Shown here: piece by piece, positions 11,501 to 19,234 of the stretch
Layout of the letters: the number at the start of each line of letters is the position of its first letter
Numbering within the stretch: position 1 is the first letter of the stretch
Assembly: GCA_001803045.1 (NCBI GenBank)
Contig: MHAR01000008.1
Span: 54,877 to 118,876, forward strand
Source: Ignavibacteria bacterium RIFOXYB12_FULL_35_14
GTDB lineage: Bacteria; Bacteroidota; Ignavibacteria; Ignavibacteriales; Ignavibacteriaceae
Reading direction: 5' to 3'
DNA length: 64,000 bases
Notes under the pieces: generated by a model
Told to the model about the DNA's origin: nothing
What the model saw: the letters and a program-made list of their open reading frames with translations, nothing else
Databases searched by the model: none
Program-made: the position numbers and the translations under genes

Positions 11501-11662
11501 CTTAGAATTCAGATGAATTCATTTTATCTTTTTCCAACGAGTGTTTTTTTCAACGCATCATATGGTTTTGATAAGTTTGATAGAAAGGTAAGAGATGAAA
11601 CTATCACCTACGGTAAAGAGTGGAGATTTTACGGCGGTATTTTATTCGGATTTGATTTTTAG
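8582..11662 (+). CDS. Exported HExxH peptidase / beta-propeller / outer-membrane barrel fusion
   Basis: A 1,026-residue envelope protein with three parts. The ATG at 8582 is chosen over the in-frame ATG at 8534 because it begins directly with a signal peptide (MKFISIIFIFFLLPYTNV, cut near LPQ). Part one is a gluzincin-like metallopeptidase: HEFTH at residues 122-126 with the third-ligand region WFAEGTAQYM about 55 residues later. Part two (about 300-620) holds TolB/WD40-like repeats such as YPTFSSDGKKILYTS and QPALSPDEKKIAF. Part three (about 660-1026) resembles a surface-antigen/Omp85-type barrel (FYLGGLIGMKAYP, GDLGNAWDG) and ends in a phenylalanine (FDF), typical of outer-membrane barrels. 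The substrate is unknown. The architecture suggests a protease anchored at the outer membrane by its own barrel. Confidence 0.82.
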   Translation: MKFISIIFIFFLLPYTNVLPQFTEFHPELDWYTIKGKHCEVHFHEGAERTAKVVAKIADEIWEPVTSLYKYEPDITHFVIKDIDDYSNGATYFFDNKIEIWTSALDFDLRGTHNWLRNVISHEFTHLVQLQASMKSTRSLPAVFLQILNYEDERRPDILYGFPNFIVSYPLATINIPAWFAEGTAQYMRKEFDYDNWDTHRDMILRSYALDGNMLSWNEMGVFGKTSLGNESVYNSGFALTKYIAQKYGEDKLREVTKALGKLGNFTIDAAFKDVIGKDGNELYEEWKNYLTEDYKKRTGQISSNPVTGEMVAKDGFGNFYPTFSSDGKKILYTSNKSSDYFSPSSIYLYDPSTKEEKKIASGVRSTLAWLKDGNQIIYSKLDDDNPNMYNVHDLYVYNIKEENEERLTYNLRANQPALSPDEKKIAFIFQKDGTTNLGMVDIDGKNFKPLTTYNNGEQIYNPKFSNDGTFIIFDYSYHKTRDIYKIDVGGIVAPTQVIATDHDERNPCFDKNGNLIYASDETGIFNLYSYNLSSQEKKQLTNVLGGAFMPAAAEDGNIVYSGYTSTGYKLFSLPLTEQGKIIEGNKYERKDNPPLSIDRPNGDAASLNLARLTNFNDYEVPNFSKEKYSGVFTRLTFFPFLRYDNYNTSNKFTEKLKPGLYVSSNDMLNRYSIFAGASLNTRWERDLFLIFDYKNKLPLLFNLGIKPEMSLELYNISRKADTQIIFDELDSRFNTATDVTYNLFEVDVAAKHRFISRAQSLEFRFIFSRYSAELAAFVIPQNNILYPTTNDVYLIGRNFQITYALDLMLPYKDADINPIGAKAELRYNFESNKFNNEGNYVAEDGLLKPQYNNYNFHKLELNSKLHFPLWAKHTLSAQIRAGTIFGPKVPDFFDFYLGGLIGMKAYPFYAISGNEVGWLNLTYRLPLFTNIDTKVGHLYFDKIFFSVYGDLGNAWDGKIPQLNKFKKGAGAELRIQMNSFYLFPTSVFFNASYGFDKFDRKVRDETITYGKEWRFYGGILFGFDF

Positions 11663-11715
11663 TTGAGTCATTCTATAAATTTTCTTTTGTGTTCTCAAAA
11701 TATTTTAAGGTTATT

Positions 11716-12591
11716 ATGAAAATTCTTATTTGTTCGATATTGTTTTTAACTGCATCATTTAGTCAATCTGCTGATGAAAAATTATTGCTTACAGGTAATT
11801 TGGCAAACGATTCCAAAGTAATTCAAAATAATTATGTAGAGAATCGGGCCGTTGAATATAATTTTCAGACGAATGAGAGAAAGTCTCCATTCTTAGGCGG
11901 AATAATGTCTTTAGTTGTTCCGGGAGCTGGAGAGATTTATGCCGGGGAATATTGGAAAGCCGGAATTTTTATTGCGATTGAAGCTGCAATGATTACAACC
12001 GCAATAATTTACGACAAAAAAGGCGATGACAAAACTGCTGAGTTTGAAAACTATGCTAATCAAAACTGGAGTGCAAAAAACTATGCGGATTGGTCTTTAA
12101 AGTATCTTAAGGAAAATATTGATCCAAGTGTAGATATTGAATATTACAGAGGTATCGTATTCAATTCGGATGGTAGCGTAAATTGGAGTGGATTGAATGA
12201 ACTTGAAAGGAAATTAGGTAAGTACCAAAATGTTGGGTATTCCCACACCCTTGCGCCTTTTGGTGATCAACAATACTACGAGATGATAGGGAAGTATCCT
12301 CAATTTAGCCACGGTTGGAATGATAGCATCTTTAAAGATACTGATTATCACATTTTATCTCCAAACTTCAAATCCTATTCGACAATGCGTGGTAAAGCAA
12401 ACGATTTGTATAATGTTGCATCAACTGCAGTCATTGGGATTTATGTTAATCATTTTTTAAGTGCGCTCGATGCCGCATGGTCAGTAGCAAATTACAACAG
12501 CGAGCTTGCTATGAAAATGCGGATTGAGCAAATGAACTTAACCGGACGAATAGAACTTGTTCCTACACTAAACTTTTCTTTAAGTTTTTAA
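11716..12591 (+). CDS. Small exported protein, DUF5683-like
   Basis: A 291-residue protein with a clear signal peptide (MKILICSILFLTASFSQS). The ATG at 11716 has AAGG a few bases upstream and is preferred over the in-frame ATG at 11689, which would put nine extra residues before the signal peptide. A hydrophobic block, GGIMSLVVPGAGEIYAGEYW followed by KAGIFIAIEAAMITTAIIY, resembles the repeated glycine-rich membrane motif of DUF5683-type proteins of Bacteroidota. A second hydrophobic stretch lies near the C-terminus (VASTAVIGIYVNHFLSALDA). No catalytic motif is visible and I do not know its function. It follows the protease-barrel gene by 53 bases and may share its transcript. Confidence 0.65.
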   Translation: MKILICSILFLTASFSQSADEKLLLTGNLANDSKVIQNNYVENRAVEYNFQTNERKSPFLGGIMSLVVPGAGEIYAGEYWKAGIFIAIEAAMITTAIIYDKKGDDKTAEFENYANQNWSAKNYADWSLKYLKENIDPSVDIEYYRGIVFNSDGSVNWSGLNELERKLGKYQNVGYSHTLAPFGDQQYYEMIGKYPQFSHGWNDSIFKDTDYHILSPNFKSYSTMRGKANDLYNVASTAVIGIYVNHFLSALDAAWSVANYNSELAMKMRIEQMNLTGRIELVPTLNFSLSF

Positions 12592-12602
12592 ATCTCGTCT
12601 AA

Positions 12603-12654
12603 AGATATGCCAGATTTTCACGGCGCATTTAGCGATGTTAAATCTGGCATATCT
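12603..12654. repeat. 15-bp perfect inverted repeat, 22-base loop
   Basis: The arms AGATATGCCAGATTT (12603-12617) and AAATCTGGCATATCT (12640-12654) are exact reverse complements, separated by 22 bases. The element lies immediately after the exported-protein gene and before der. There is no U-run after the right arm, so it is not a classical intrinsic terminator. It could still end or stabilise the upstream transcript, or be a small palindromic repeat. Confidence 0.6.
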
Positions 12655-12724
12655 GGAATAGCAGCGTAAATCTTGCATATTTAGAACATCTCCATTTCTC
12701 TCCATTTATTCTTAAATTAACAAT

Positions 12725-14035
12725 ATGAAAACTCCAATTGTTGTAATTGTTGGCCGGCCAAACGTTGGTAAATCAACCCTATTTAATAGACTTATTGGCA
12801 GTCGTGATGCTATTGTTGATAACATCAGCGGCGTAACTCGTGATAGAAATTATGGTGACGTTGAATGGGCTGGAAAGTACTTTACATTGATTGATACTGG
12901 TGGTTACGTTCCAAATTCAGCCGATCGATTTGAAGCTGCGATTCGTGAACAAGTTGAAATAGCTATTGAAGAATCCGATTCAATTTTATTCATGGTTGAT
13001 TCGAGAACAGGTGTAAATCCTTTTGATGTTGAAATTGTAAAAATGCTCAGAACCGCTAACAAAGATTTTTTTCTCGTCATCAATAAGGTTGATTCAGAAA
13101 AGCATGAAGCTTTAGTCGGAGAGTTTTACAAGCTCGGAGTAAAAAACTTGTACGATATTTCTGCAATTGGCGGGCGGAAAGTCGGCGATCTTTTAGATGC
13201 AGTTACTATGGATTTTGAAACTGTTGAAGAAAAATCAACAGATAAGCGATTGAAGATTGCCATCGTTGGAAGACCGAATGTTGGGAAATCCTCTTTAGTA
13301 AATTCGCTACTTGGTTACGATAGGAGCATTGTTACTGAAATTCCCGGAACTACAAGAGACAGCATTGATTCAATTCTGAAATATTATGGCCAGGAAATAA
13401 TTCTCGTTGATACCGCTGGTCTGCGTAAAAAAAGTAAGGTAGAAGAAAGCATTGAATTTTATTCTACCATACGAACTCTTAAAGCAATCGGTGATTGCGA
13501 TGTTGCTGTCATTATGCTGGATTCTAAATTCGGTTTAGAAAAGCAAGATCAAAAAATTATTGATGAGGCATTTCGTTGGAGGAAAGGAATTATCATCGCA
13601 ATTAATAAGTGGGATTTGATCGAGAAAGAAACCAACACTTCCAAAAAATTTGAGGATGAAATAAAACAGAAGTTAGGATCGGTAGATTTTGCACCGTTGA
13701 TCTTTATCTCAGCACTTACCAAGCAAAGAATTTATAAGCTGGTTGAAATGTGTCAGAATATTCAGGAAGAAAGAGCAAAAAAAATCACAACGAGTAAACT
13801 GAATGAGGTGTTATTGCCCGAGATTGAAAAAACTCCACCGCCATCAACTCATACCGGTAAAGAGGTTAAAATTAAATACATAACAAAAGCCGATGGGGAC
13901 TATCCCAAATTTCTTTTCTTTTGCAATTACCCAAAAGATGTTCATGATAATTATAAAAAGTTTTTGGAAAAAATAATTCGAAAGCACTTTGGATTTATCG
14001 GCGTTCCCCTGACGCTGGTATTTAAAGATAAGTGA
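12725..14035 (+). CDS. der: Ribosome-assembly GTPase Der (EngA)
   Basis: Der is an essential GTPase with two G domains that acts in assembly of the 50S ribosomal subunit. Both P-loops are intact: GRPNVGKSTLFNRL near residue 10 and GRPNVGKSSLVNSL near 182. The matching switch and base-recognition motifs are DTGGY with NKVD, and DTAGLRKKS with NKWD. A KH-like C-terminal domain follows (about 350-436). The length of 436 residues is normal for the family. It is the first gene of a run of housekeeping genes on the + strand. Confidence 0.97.
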   Translation: MKTPIVVIVGRPNVGKSTLFNRLIGSRDAIVDNISGVTRDRNYGDVEWAGKYFTLIDTGGYVPNSADRFEAAIREQVEIAIEESDSILFMVDSRTGVNPFDVEIVKMLRTANKDFFLVINKVDSEKHEALVGEFYKLGVKNLYDISAIGGRKVGDLLDAVTMDFETVEEKSTDKRLKIAIVGRPNVGKSSLVNSLLGYDRSIVTEIPGTTRDSIDSILKYYGQEIILVDTAGLRKKSKVEESIEFYSTIRTLKAIGDCDVAVIMLDSKFGLEKQDQKIIDEAFRWRKGIIIAINKWDLIEKETNTSKKFEDEIKQKLGSVDFAPLIFISALTKQRIYKLVEMCQNIQEERAKKITTSKLNEVLLPEIEKTPPPSTHTGKEVKIKYITKADGDYPKFLFFCNYPKDVHDNYKKFLEKIIRKHFGFIGVPLTLVFKDK

Positions 14036-14076
14036 AATAATAAATTTGACTTAAACATATTTAAACAATAAAATTT

Positions 14077-14718
14077 ATGAGCAATACGAAATTCTCAAAT
14101 TTCATTTTACTGAATCATCCTTTGGTGAAAAAAGATGTAACTGTACTTCGTAATGTAAACACTCCAAGTGAGTCTTTCCGTTCTGCAGTCAGAAGAATAT
14201 CTTCACTTTTAGCAGTTGAGATAAGTAAAAACATGAAAGTGACAAAACTTGAAGTTAGAACGCCTTTAGAGTTGACTATAGGATTTGAGTTAGTTCAACA
14301 AGTAGTTTTAGTTCCTGTACTCAGAGCAGGATTGGGAATGGTTGGAGGTTTTCTCGATATTATTCCGGATGCTAAAGTTGGACATATCGGGCTTCAGCGG
14401 AATGAGGAAACCTTAAAACCGAAACAGTATTATTACAAAACTCCAAAGAATTTGAGATTATCAAAAGTAATTCTTCTCGATCCAATGCTTGCAACAGGCG
14501 GAAGTTCATCTCAAGCAATAAATAATTTGAAAAAGCGCGGTTCAAAAGAATGTATGTTTGCATGTATAGTGGCATCACCCGAAGGATTATATAAAATAAA
14601 AAAAGATCATCCCGATGTGAAAATATTTGGTGCAGCTTTGGATAGAGGGCTTAACGAGTGGGGTTACATTGTACCAGGTTTAGGAGATGCGGGGGACAGA
14701 ACATTTGGTACTTTGTAG
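14077..14718 (+). CDS. upp: Uracil phosphoribosyltransferase
   Basis: Upp converts uracil and PRPP to UMP in pyrimidine salvage. The 213-residue length is typical. Visible family motifs are VPVLRAGLGMV near residue 90, the PRPP-binding loop VILLDPMLATGGSS near 130, and the uracil-binding end GYIVPGLGDAGDRTFGT. It lies 41 bases after der. Its last 32 bases overlap the annotated start of the following TPR-protein gene, suggesting coupled translation. Confidence 0.95.
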   Translation: MSNTKFSNFILLNHPLVKKDVTVLRNVNTPSESFRSAVRRISSLLAVEISKNMKVTKLEVRTPLELTIGFELVQQVVLVPVLRAGLGMVGGFLDIIPDAKVGHIGLQRNEETLKPKQYYYKTPKNLRLSKVILLDPMLATGGSSSQAINNLKKRGSKECMFACIVASPEGLYKIKKDHPDVKIFGAALDRGLNEWGYIVPGLGDAGDRTFGTL

Positions 14719-15727
14719 ATCAATCACTATAACTTTTCTCGTTCTCTTACTAAACTATTTTGCATACTCGCAAAGGTTTCCGAATCAGGAAATAAATAGA
14801 CTGCTTGATGTGGGAATTGAGTACGTGCTTAATCAAAATTATGATTTAGCGAAATCCAAATTCAGCATGCTTGAAAAGAAATATCCTGAATTACCGTTTG
14901 GGAAAATTTACCTTGCTGTAGTTGATATTACTAAGGCTTTCGATTATGGTGAAGAAATTAATTCAGAAGCGATAGCTAAAAATCTAGATGAAGCTCTTGA
15001 GCTTTCAGAAAATCTACTTGAAAATAACCCCACTGATATTTGGAATCATTACTTTGTGGCACTTTCGAAAGGGTACAAATCTTATCTCAGAGTTTTAAAT
15101 GGGGATTGGCTTTCAGCAATTTCAAGTGGACTTAGTTCGGTTAATTATTTTGCGGATTGCCTGGAACTGGATTCAAGCTTTTATGAATCATACGTTGCTC
15201 TTGGTACATTTAAATTTTGGAAAAGCCGAAAGCTGGAATTTTTAGAATGGCTTCCTTTTTTTGATGATGAATCAGAAAATGGCATCCGTTTCTTAGAGCT
15301 TGCACTGGATAAAACCTCATATAATAAAAATCTTGCTGCCATCTCTTTAATCTGGGTTTACATTGAGAACAAAAACTTTTACCGCGCCATACAAATTGCT
15401 GAAAAGGAGTTAAAGAAGAATCCGATAAACCGGACCTATAAGTGGGCGTTAGCTAGAGCTTATGAAGATGTCAATCCGAAAATAGCGATTCAGGTCTACA
15501 AGGAACTCATCACATCCTACCAAAAAATCCCGGATCAAAATCACTATCATGAGATAGCATTGAAACACATAATTGCGCAGCAGTATGCAAAGATTGGTGA
15601 GAAAAGGGATGCTTTAAGGTTATGCGACGAAATTCTCTCATTTCAAAACTTAACTGAATATGTGCGGGAAAAACTTGCTGACCGATTTAAGAGAGTCAAA
15701 AAACTACAGAAGGAACTTATAGATTAA
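14687..15727 (+). CDS. Exported TPR-repeat protein
   Basis: A protein of up to 346 residues with helical TPR-like repeats throughout (for example LLDVGIEYVLNQNYDLAKS, LENNPTDIWNHYFVALSKGY, AQQYAKIGEKRDALRLCDEI) and no catalytic motif. The N-terminus contains a signal peptide (ITITFLVLLLNYFAYSQ), so it probably works in the periplasm or at the outer membrane. The start is uncertain. The ATG at 14687 gives ten residues before the hydrophobic stretch and overlaps upp by 32 bases. A TTG at 14705, with GGGGGA upstream, would shorten the overlap to 14 bases. The function is unknown; TPR proteins usually act as protein-binding scaffolds. Confidence 0.75.
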   Translation: MRGTEHLVLCRSITITFLVLLLNYFAYSQRFPNQEINRLLDVGIEYVLNQNYDLAKSKFSMLEKKYPELPFGKIYLAVVDITKAFDYGEEINSEAIAKNLDEALELSENLLENNPTDIWNHYFVALSKGYKSYLRVLNGDWLSAISSGLSSVNYFADCLELDSSFYESYVALGTFKFWKSRKLEFLEWLPFFDDESENGIRFLELALDKTSYNKNLAAISLIWVYIENKNFYRAIQIAEKELKKNPINRTYKWALARAYEDVNPKIAIQVYKELITSYQKIPDQNHYHEIALKHIIAQQYAKIGEKRDALRLCDEILSFQNLTEYVREKLADRFKRVKKLQKELID

Positions 15728-15822
15728 CTTTTGGTTTAATCCATAGTAGTGACTTTCGCTATTCAAATAAAAAAAGTAAATTATTCAAGAAATCGAAATA
15801 ATTTTACAATTATCTTCAAAGA

Positions 15823-17994
15823 ATGAACTTTAGCAATCCAAAATATAAAAAAATGTTTGACCGGCTTTTGGGAGCATGCCATCAAAATTTTCCTAGCATT
15901 GATGAAAAACTGCTAGCAAAAGGTTTTGAATTTGCTATTGAAGCTCATAAGAATGACCGGCGTGCATCGGGTGATGAATATATTACTCATCCTTTTGAGG
16001 TTGCTTTGATTGTTGCTCAGGAAATACCTCTTGATGACGTGACAGTTGTTAGTGCATTGCTGCATGATACCATTGAAGATACCGAGATCAGTGTTGAATT
16101 GCTGCAGAAAGAGTTTGGGAAAGAAGTAGCAGAAATTGTTGATGGCGTTACAAAGATAAGCGGAATATTCAAGGGGCATGAGATTACTCAGGCAGAAAAT
16201 TTTCGAAAGCTTTTGCTTTCGATGGTTAAAGATGTTCGTGTAATTCTAGTAAAATTTGCTGATAGACTTCACAACATGAGAACATTAGAGCATCTGCACC
16301 CTGAAAAGCAAAGGAGAATTGCCCAGGAGACTTTGGAGATTTATGCTCCCTTCTCACATCGTTTCGGATTGGCTCAATTCAAATGGGAATTGGAAGATCT
16401 CGCATTTAAGTACCTCAACAAAGTTGCTTATGATGAAATCTCTAACAAAATAAGCGCTAAACGAAATGAGAGGGAATCATTCATAAAGAAATTTGCAGAC
16501 CCTATTTCTAAAAAGTTAGATGAGTATAAACTGAAATATGAAATCAGCGGTAGAGCAAAACATCTTTACAGCATTTACCGTAAAATGGTTAGGCGCAACA
16601 AACCATTTGAAGAAATATATGATTTGTTTGCAATCAGGATTATCTTAGATACAAGTGATAAAAATGACTGCTATACTACTTTAGGAATTGTTAATCAGAT
16701 GTATCCTCCCGTTGCGGACAGATTTAAGGACTATGTGTCTATTCCCAAAACAAATAACTATCAATCTATTCATACTACAGTTGTTGGCCCTGATGGAAAA
16801 TTGGTTGAGGTTCAGATCCGAACACGTAATATGCATGAAATTGCCGAGCGCGGTTTTGCCGCTCATTGGAGATATAAAGAAAGTAAAACTACTTCGGATA
16901 AAGATTTGGAGAATTGGGTTAACTGGGTGAGAGATATATTTGAATCTGCCACAAAGGATGAAGAGAAGAAAGATTTAATTGAAAACTTTAAGCTCAACCT
17001 TTACCAGGATGAAATTTATGTTTTCACACCCAAGGGCGATCTGAAACGGCTTCCTATTAATTCAACCCCTGTTGATTTTGCATTTGAAATTCATAGCAAG
17101 GTTGGACATCACTGTATCGGTGCAAAGGTCAACGGTAAAATTGTACCGCTTGATACCCGGCTTCATAGCGGGGATCAATTAGAGATAATCATTTCTAAAA
17201 ATCAGCATCCTAACAAAAACTGGTTAAAGTTTGCAGTAACACACAAAGCCAAAAATGCTATTAGAAAGTATATAAACAAGGAAGAAGAGGAAATAGTTAA
17301 TGCCGGGAAAGAGCTATGGGAAAAGAAATTAAAAAAGCTCAAATTATCTTTTAATATGGAGGACATCATACGATTAGCAGTTAGCTTGAAATTTGAGGGT
17401 ACAAAACATTTCTTTAAATCAATTGCGCAGGGCAAGCTCGATCTTGATGACGTACTTGCAACCACAAAAGAAAAAGAAAAAAAGGAAAAAGTTTCGGTTC
17501 TGGAATTCGATAGCTTTGCATCTTCAGCACGAAATACTGCCGGAGGAATTCTAGTTGACGGTAAGATTGATGGAATTTTATATTCATATGCAAAGTGCTG
17601 CAACCCTATTCCGGGTGATCCTGTAATCGGGTTTGTTACAATTGGTGAAGGAGTAAAAGTCCACCGTAAATCTTGCAATAATCTTTCGATGATTCAGGAA
17701 AAAAATGAATCAAAATTTATTACCGTGCAGTGGCCGGAGAATGAAAGTTCACTTTTTGTTGCCGGTTTGAAAATAGTCGGTAAAGATTCTCCTGGAATTT
17801 TAAATGATATTTCTCATGCAATTGTTTCGTATCAGAACACGAATATCAAATCGGTAAACATCAGCACCGCAGATTCATCTTTTGATGGAAGTGTAACATT
17901 GTATGTTCACAACATCGGTCATCTTGAAAGAATTATTGAAAGATTAAAAAAGATAAAGGGCGTTATTTCTGTTGAAAGATTCGAAAGCTTTTGA
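15823..17994 (+). CDS. spoT: Bifunctional (p)ppGpp synthetase/hydrolase RelA/SpoT
   Basis: This 723-residue stringent-response enzyme makes and degrades the alarmone (p)ppGpp. Domains in order are: HD hydrolase (THPFEVALIVAQ, ALLHDTIEDT, about 30-180), synthetase (YDLFAIRII, DRFKDYVSIPKTNNYQSIHT, EVQIRT, about 240-350), TGS (VFTPKGDLKRLPINSTPVDF, about 405-465), a helical and zinc-finger-like region with a CCNPIPGD motif near 590, and a C-terminal ACT domain. Both the HD motif and the synthetase residues look intact, so it is likely bifunctional, as expected for a single long RSH protein in this group. The downstream ruvX begins within about 20 bases. Confidence 0.95.
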   Translation: MNFSNPKYKKMFDRLLGACHQNFPSIDEKLLAKGFEFAIEAHKNDRRASGDEYITHPFEVALIVAQEIPLDDVTVVSALLHDTIEDTEISVELLQKEFGKEVAEIVDGVTKISGIFKGHEITQAENFRKLLLSMVKDVRVILVKFADRLHNMRTLEHLHPEKQRRIAQETLEIYAPFSHRFGLAQFKWELEDLAFKYLNKVAYDEISNKISAKRNERESFIKKFADPISKKLDEYKLKYEISGRAKHLYSIYRKMVRRNKPFEEIYDLFAIRIILDTSDKNDCYTTLGIVNQMYPPVADRFKDYVSIPKTNNYQSIHTTVVGPDGKLVEVQIRTRNMHEIAERGFAAHWRYKESKTTSDKDLENWVNWVRDIFESATKDEEKKDLIENFKLNLYQDEIYVFTPKGDLKRLPINSTPVDFAFEIHSKVGHHCIGAKVNGKIVPLDTRLHSGDQLEIIISKNQHPNKNWLKFAVTHKAKNAIRKYINKEEEEIVNAGKELWEKKLKKLKLSFNMEDIIRLAVSLKFEGTKHFFKSIAQGKLDLDDVLATTKEKEKKEKVSVLEFDSFASSARNTAGGILVDGKIDGILYSYAKCCNPIPGDPVIGFVTIGEGVKVHRKSCNNLSMIQEKNESKFITVQWPENESSLFVAGLKIVGKDSPGILNDISHAIVSYQNTNIKSVNISTADSSFDGSVTLYVHNIGHLERIIERLKKIKGVISVERFESF

Positions 17995-18014
17995 ATAGAA
18001 TGCTGACCGATACA

Positions 18015-18434
18015 ATGAAAAGAGCGTTAGCTATTGATTATGGTTCTAAAAGAATTGGTGTTGCAATCAGTGATCCTTTTCGTTTGTTTCCCTCTATAAC
18101 TATAACTCTTAAAAATGATAAAAATATATTTTCCGAATTATTGAAAATTATTTCGGAAAAGAATATCGATAAAATTATTCTCGGTTATCCGTATGATGAT
18201 AGTAGGGCAACCACACAGTTAGCAAAAGAAATATTGAAGTTTAAAAACCAGCTCGAGCTAAAGTCAAAATTATCAATTGATCTTTGGGATGAACAGCTAA
18301 CATCAAAAATGGCTGTGTCACGAATTATCAGTTCGGTAACCAAAAAATCTAAAAGACGGAATAAATCGTTAATTGATGCTCAATCGGCTGCAATTATTTT
18401 GGAAGAGTATCTTAAAAGCTTAGAAGATAAATAA
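18015..18434 (+). CDS. ruvX: Holliday junction resolvase-like nuclease RuvX (YqgF)
   Basis: RuvX/YqgF is an RNase H-fold nuclease linked to Holliday-junction resolution and 16S rRNA maturation. It opens with the family signature KRALAIDYGSKRIGVAISD, contains IILGYPYDD, and has DEQLTS and IDAQSAAIILEEYL toward the end, carrying the expected acidic residues. Three starts are possible: TTG at 17991, ATG at 18000 and ATG at 18015. I prefer 18015 because it places the family motif right at the N-terminus, giving 139 residues. It directly follows spoT and precedes the BMC-domain gene by 30 bases. Confidence 0.88.
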   Translation: MKRALAIDYGSKRIGVAISDPFRLFPSITITLKNDKNIFSELLKIISEKNIDKIILGYPYDDSRATTQLAKEILKFKNQLELKSKLSIDLWDEQLTSKMAVSRIISSVTKKSKRRNKSLIDAQSAAIILEEYLKSLEDK

Positions 18435-18464
18435 AATCATAATTCATTTAATATATTTTTTAAC

Positions 18465-19154
18465 ATGGAAACATCACTTGGAATTTTAGAAACAAAGGGA
18501 TTTGCTGCTGCAATTTCTGCGGCGGAAAAAATTTTAGAAGATAATAGTATTGATCTTGTCAAGATCGAGAAAACCGGCGGCGGAATTATTTCACTTTTTT
18601 TCAAAGGCAATAATGAACGATTGAAAACCTCATTTGAGAAAGCTATTCAGCAAGCAAGATTAGTCGGCGAGATTGTGGCTCTTTACATTAATAATAAATA
18701 CAATAAGAAATTAGAAAAATTTTTATTTACAAGCGATAAAGCAGCCGAATTGACTTCAGTGAAGAGAGAGACAGTTCAAGAAAAAATCATTGCAGAAAAA
18801 GCTGAGACGGAAGTTGAAAAAACACAAGTGCAAAAACCAGTCAAAGTTTTGAAGAAACTGTCCGCAGCAGAAAAAAAAATTAAAACTTCTAAGTTTTTAG
18901 GAACAACTTCAACAATTCAACGCTTAAGACGCGAAGCTCTATCGTCTGAAAATTTTGCTAAAGCGAAAGAAGGAGTATCAAAAGATCGAGGAGGAAAAGC
19001 TACATCAGAAATCAATATAAACAAGATTGAGAATTTAAATGTTCACGAGCTTAGAAGGTTGGCTCGAAGCACTAATGACTTCCCGATTCAAGGCAGAGAA
19101 ATCTCTAAATCAAATCGTAAAGAATTAGTGAAATATTTCAAGGACTTGGCATAA
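18465..19154 (+). CDS. Orphan BMC shell-domain protein with SAP/Rho-N-like tail
   Basis: A 229-residue protein in two parts. Residues 4-76 fit a bacterial microcompartment hexamer (BMC-H) domain: LGILETKGFAAAISAAEKIL, a GGG turn at 38-40 where shell proteins have their central pore loop, and QARLVGEIVALYI at the end. Residues 95-180 are a charged Lys/Glu-rich linker. Residues 185-229 resemble a SAP or Rho-N nucleic-acid-binding motif (LNVHELRRLARS, then SKSNRKELVKYFKDL). No other shell protein, encapsulated enzyme or pentameric vertex protein is encoded nearby; the neighbours are ruvX and a YbbR gene. The shell fold is well supported, while a nucleic-acid role for the tail is inferred. Possible roles include a shell component for a locus elsewhere, or a BMC fold reused as a hexameric nucleic-acid-binding scaffold. 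Confidence 0.78.
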   Translation: METSLGILETKGFAAAISAAEKILEDNSIDLVKIEKTGGGIISLFFKGNNERLKTSFEKAIQQARLVGEIVALYINNKYNKKLEKFLFTSDKAAELTSVKRETVQEKIIAEKAETEVEKTQVQKPVKVLKKLSAAEKKIKTSKFLGTTSTIQRLRREALSSENFAKAKEGVSKDRGGKATSEININKIENLNVHELRRLARSTNDFPIQGREISKSNRKELVKYFKDLA

Positions 19155-19234
19155 TGGGTTAGATAGTAAACGTTTCTTTTAGGACCCAATTTATCATGCA
19201 GTTTATTTATTTTTACTTTGGATAATATTATAAT

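Noticed and set aside
17202-17678. A 158-codon - strand frame within spoT
   Set aside because: It lies wholly inside the conserved spoT gene and has no recognisable domain.
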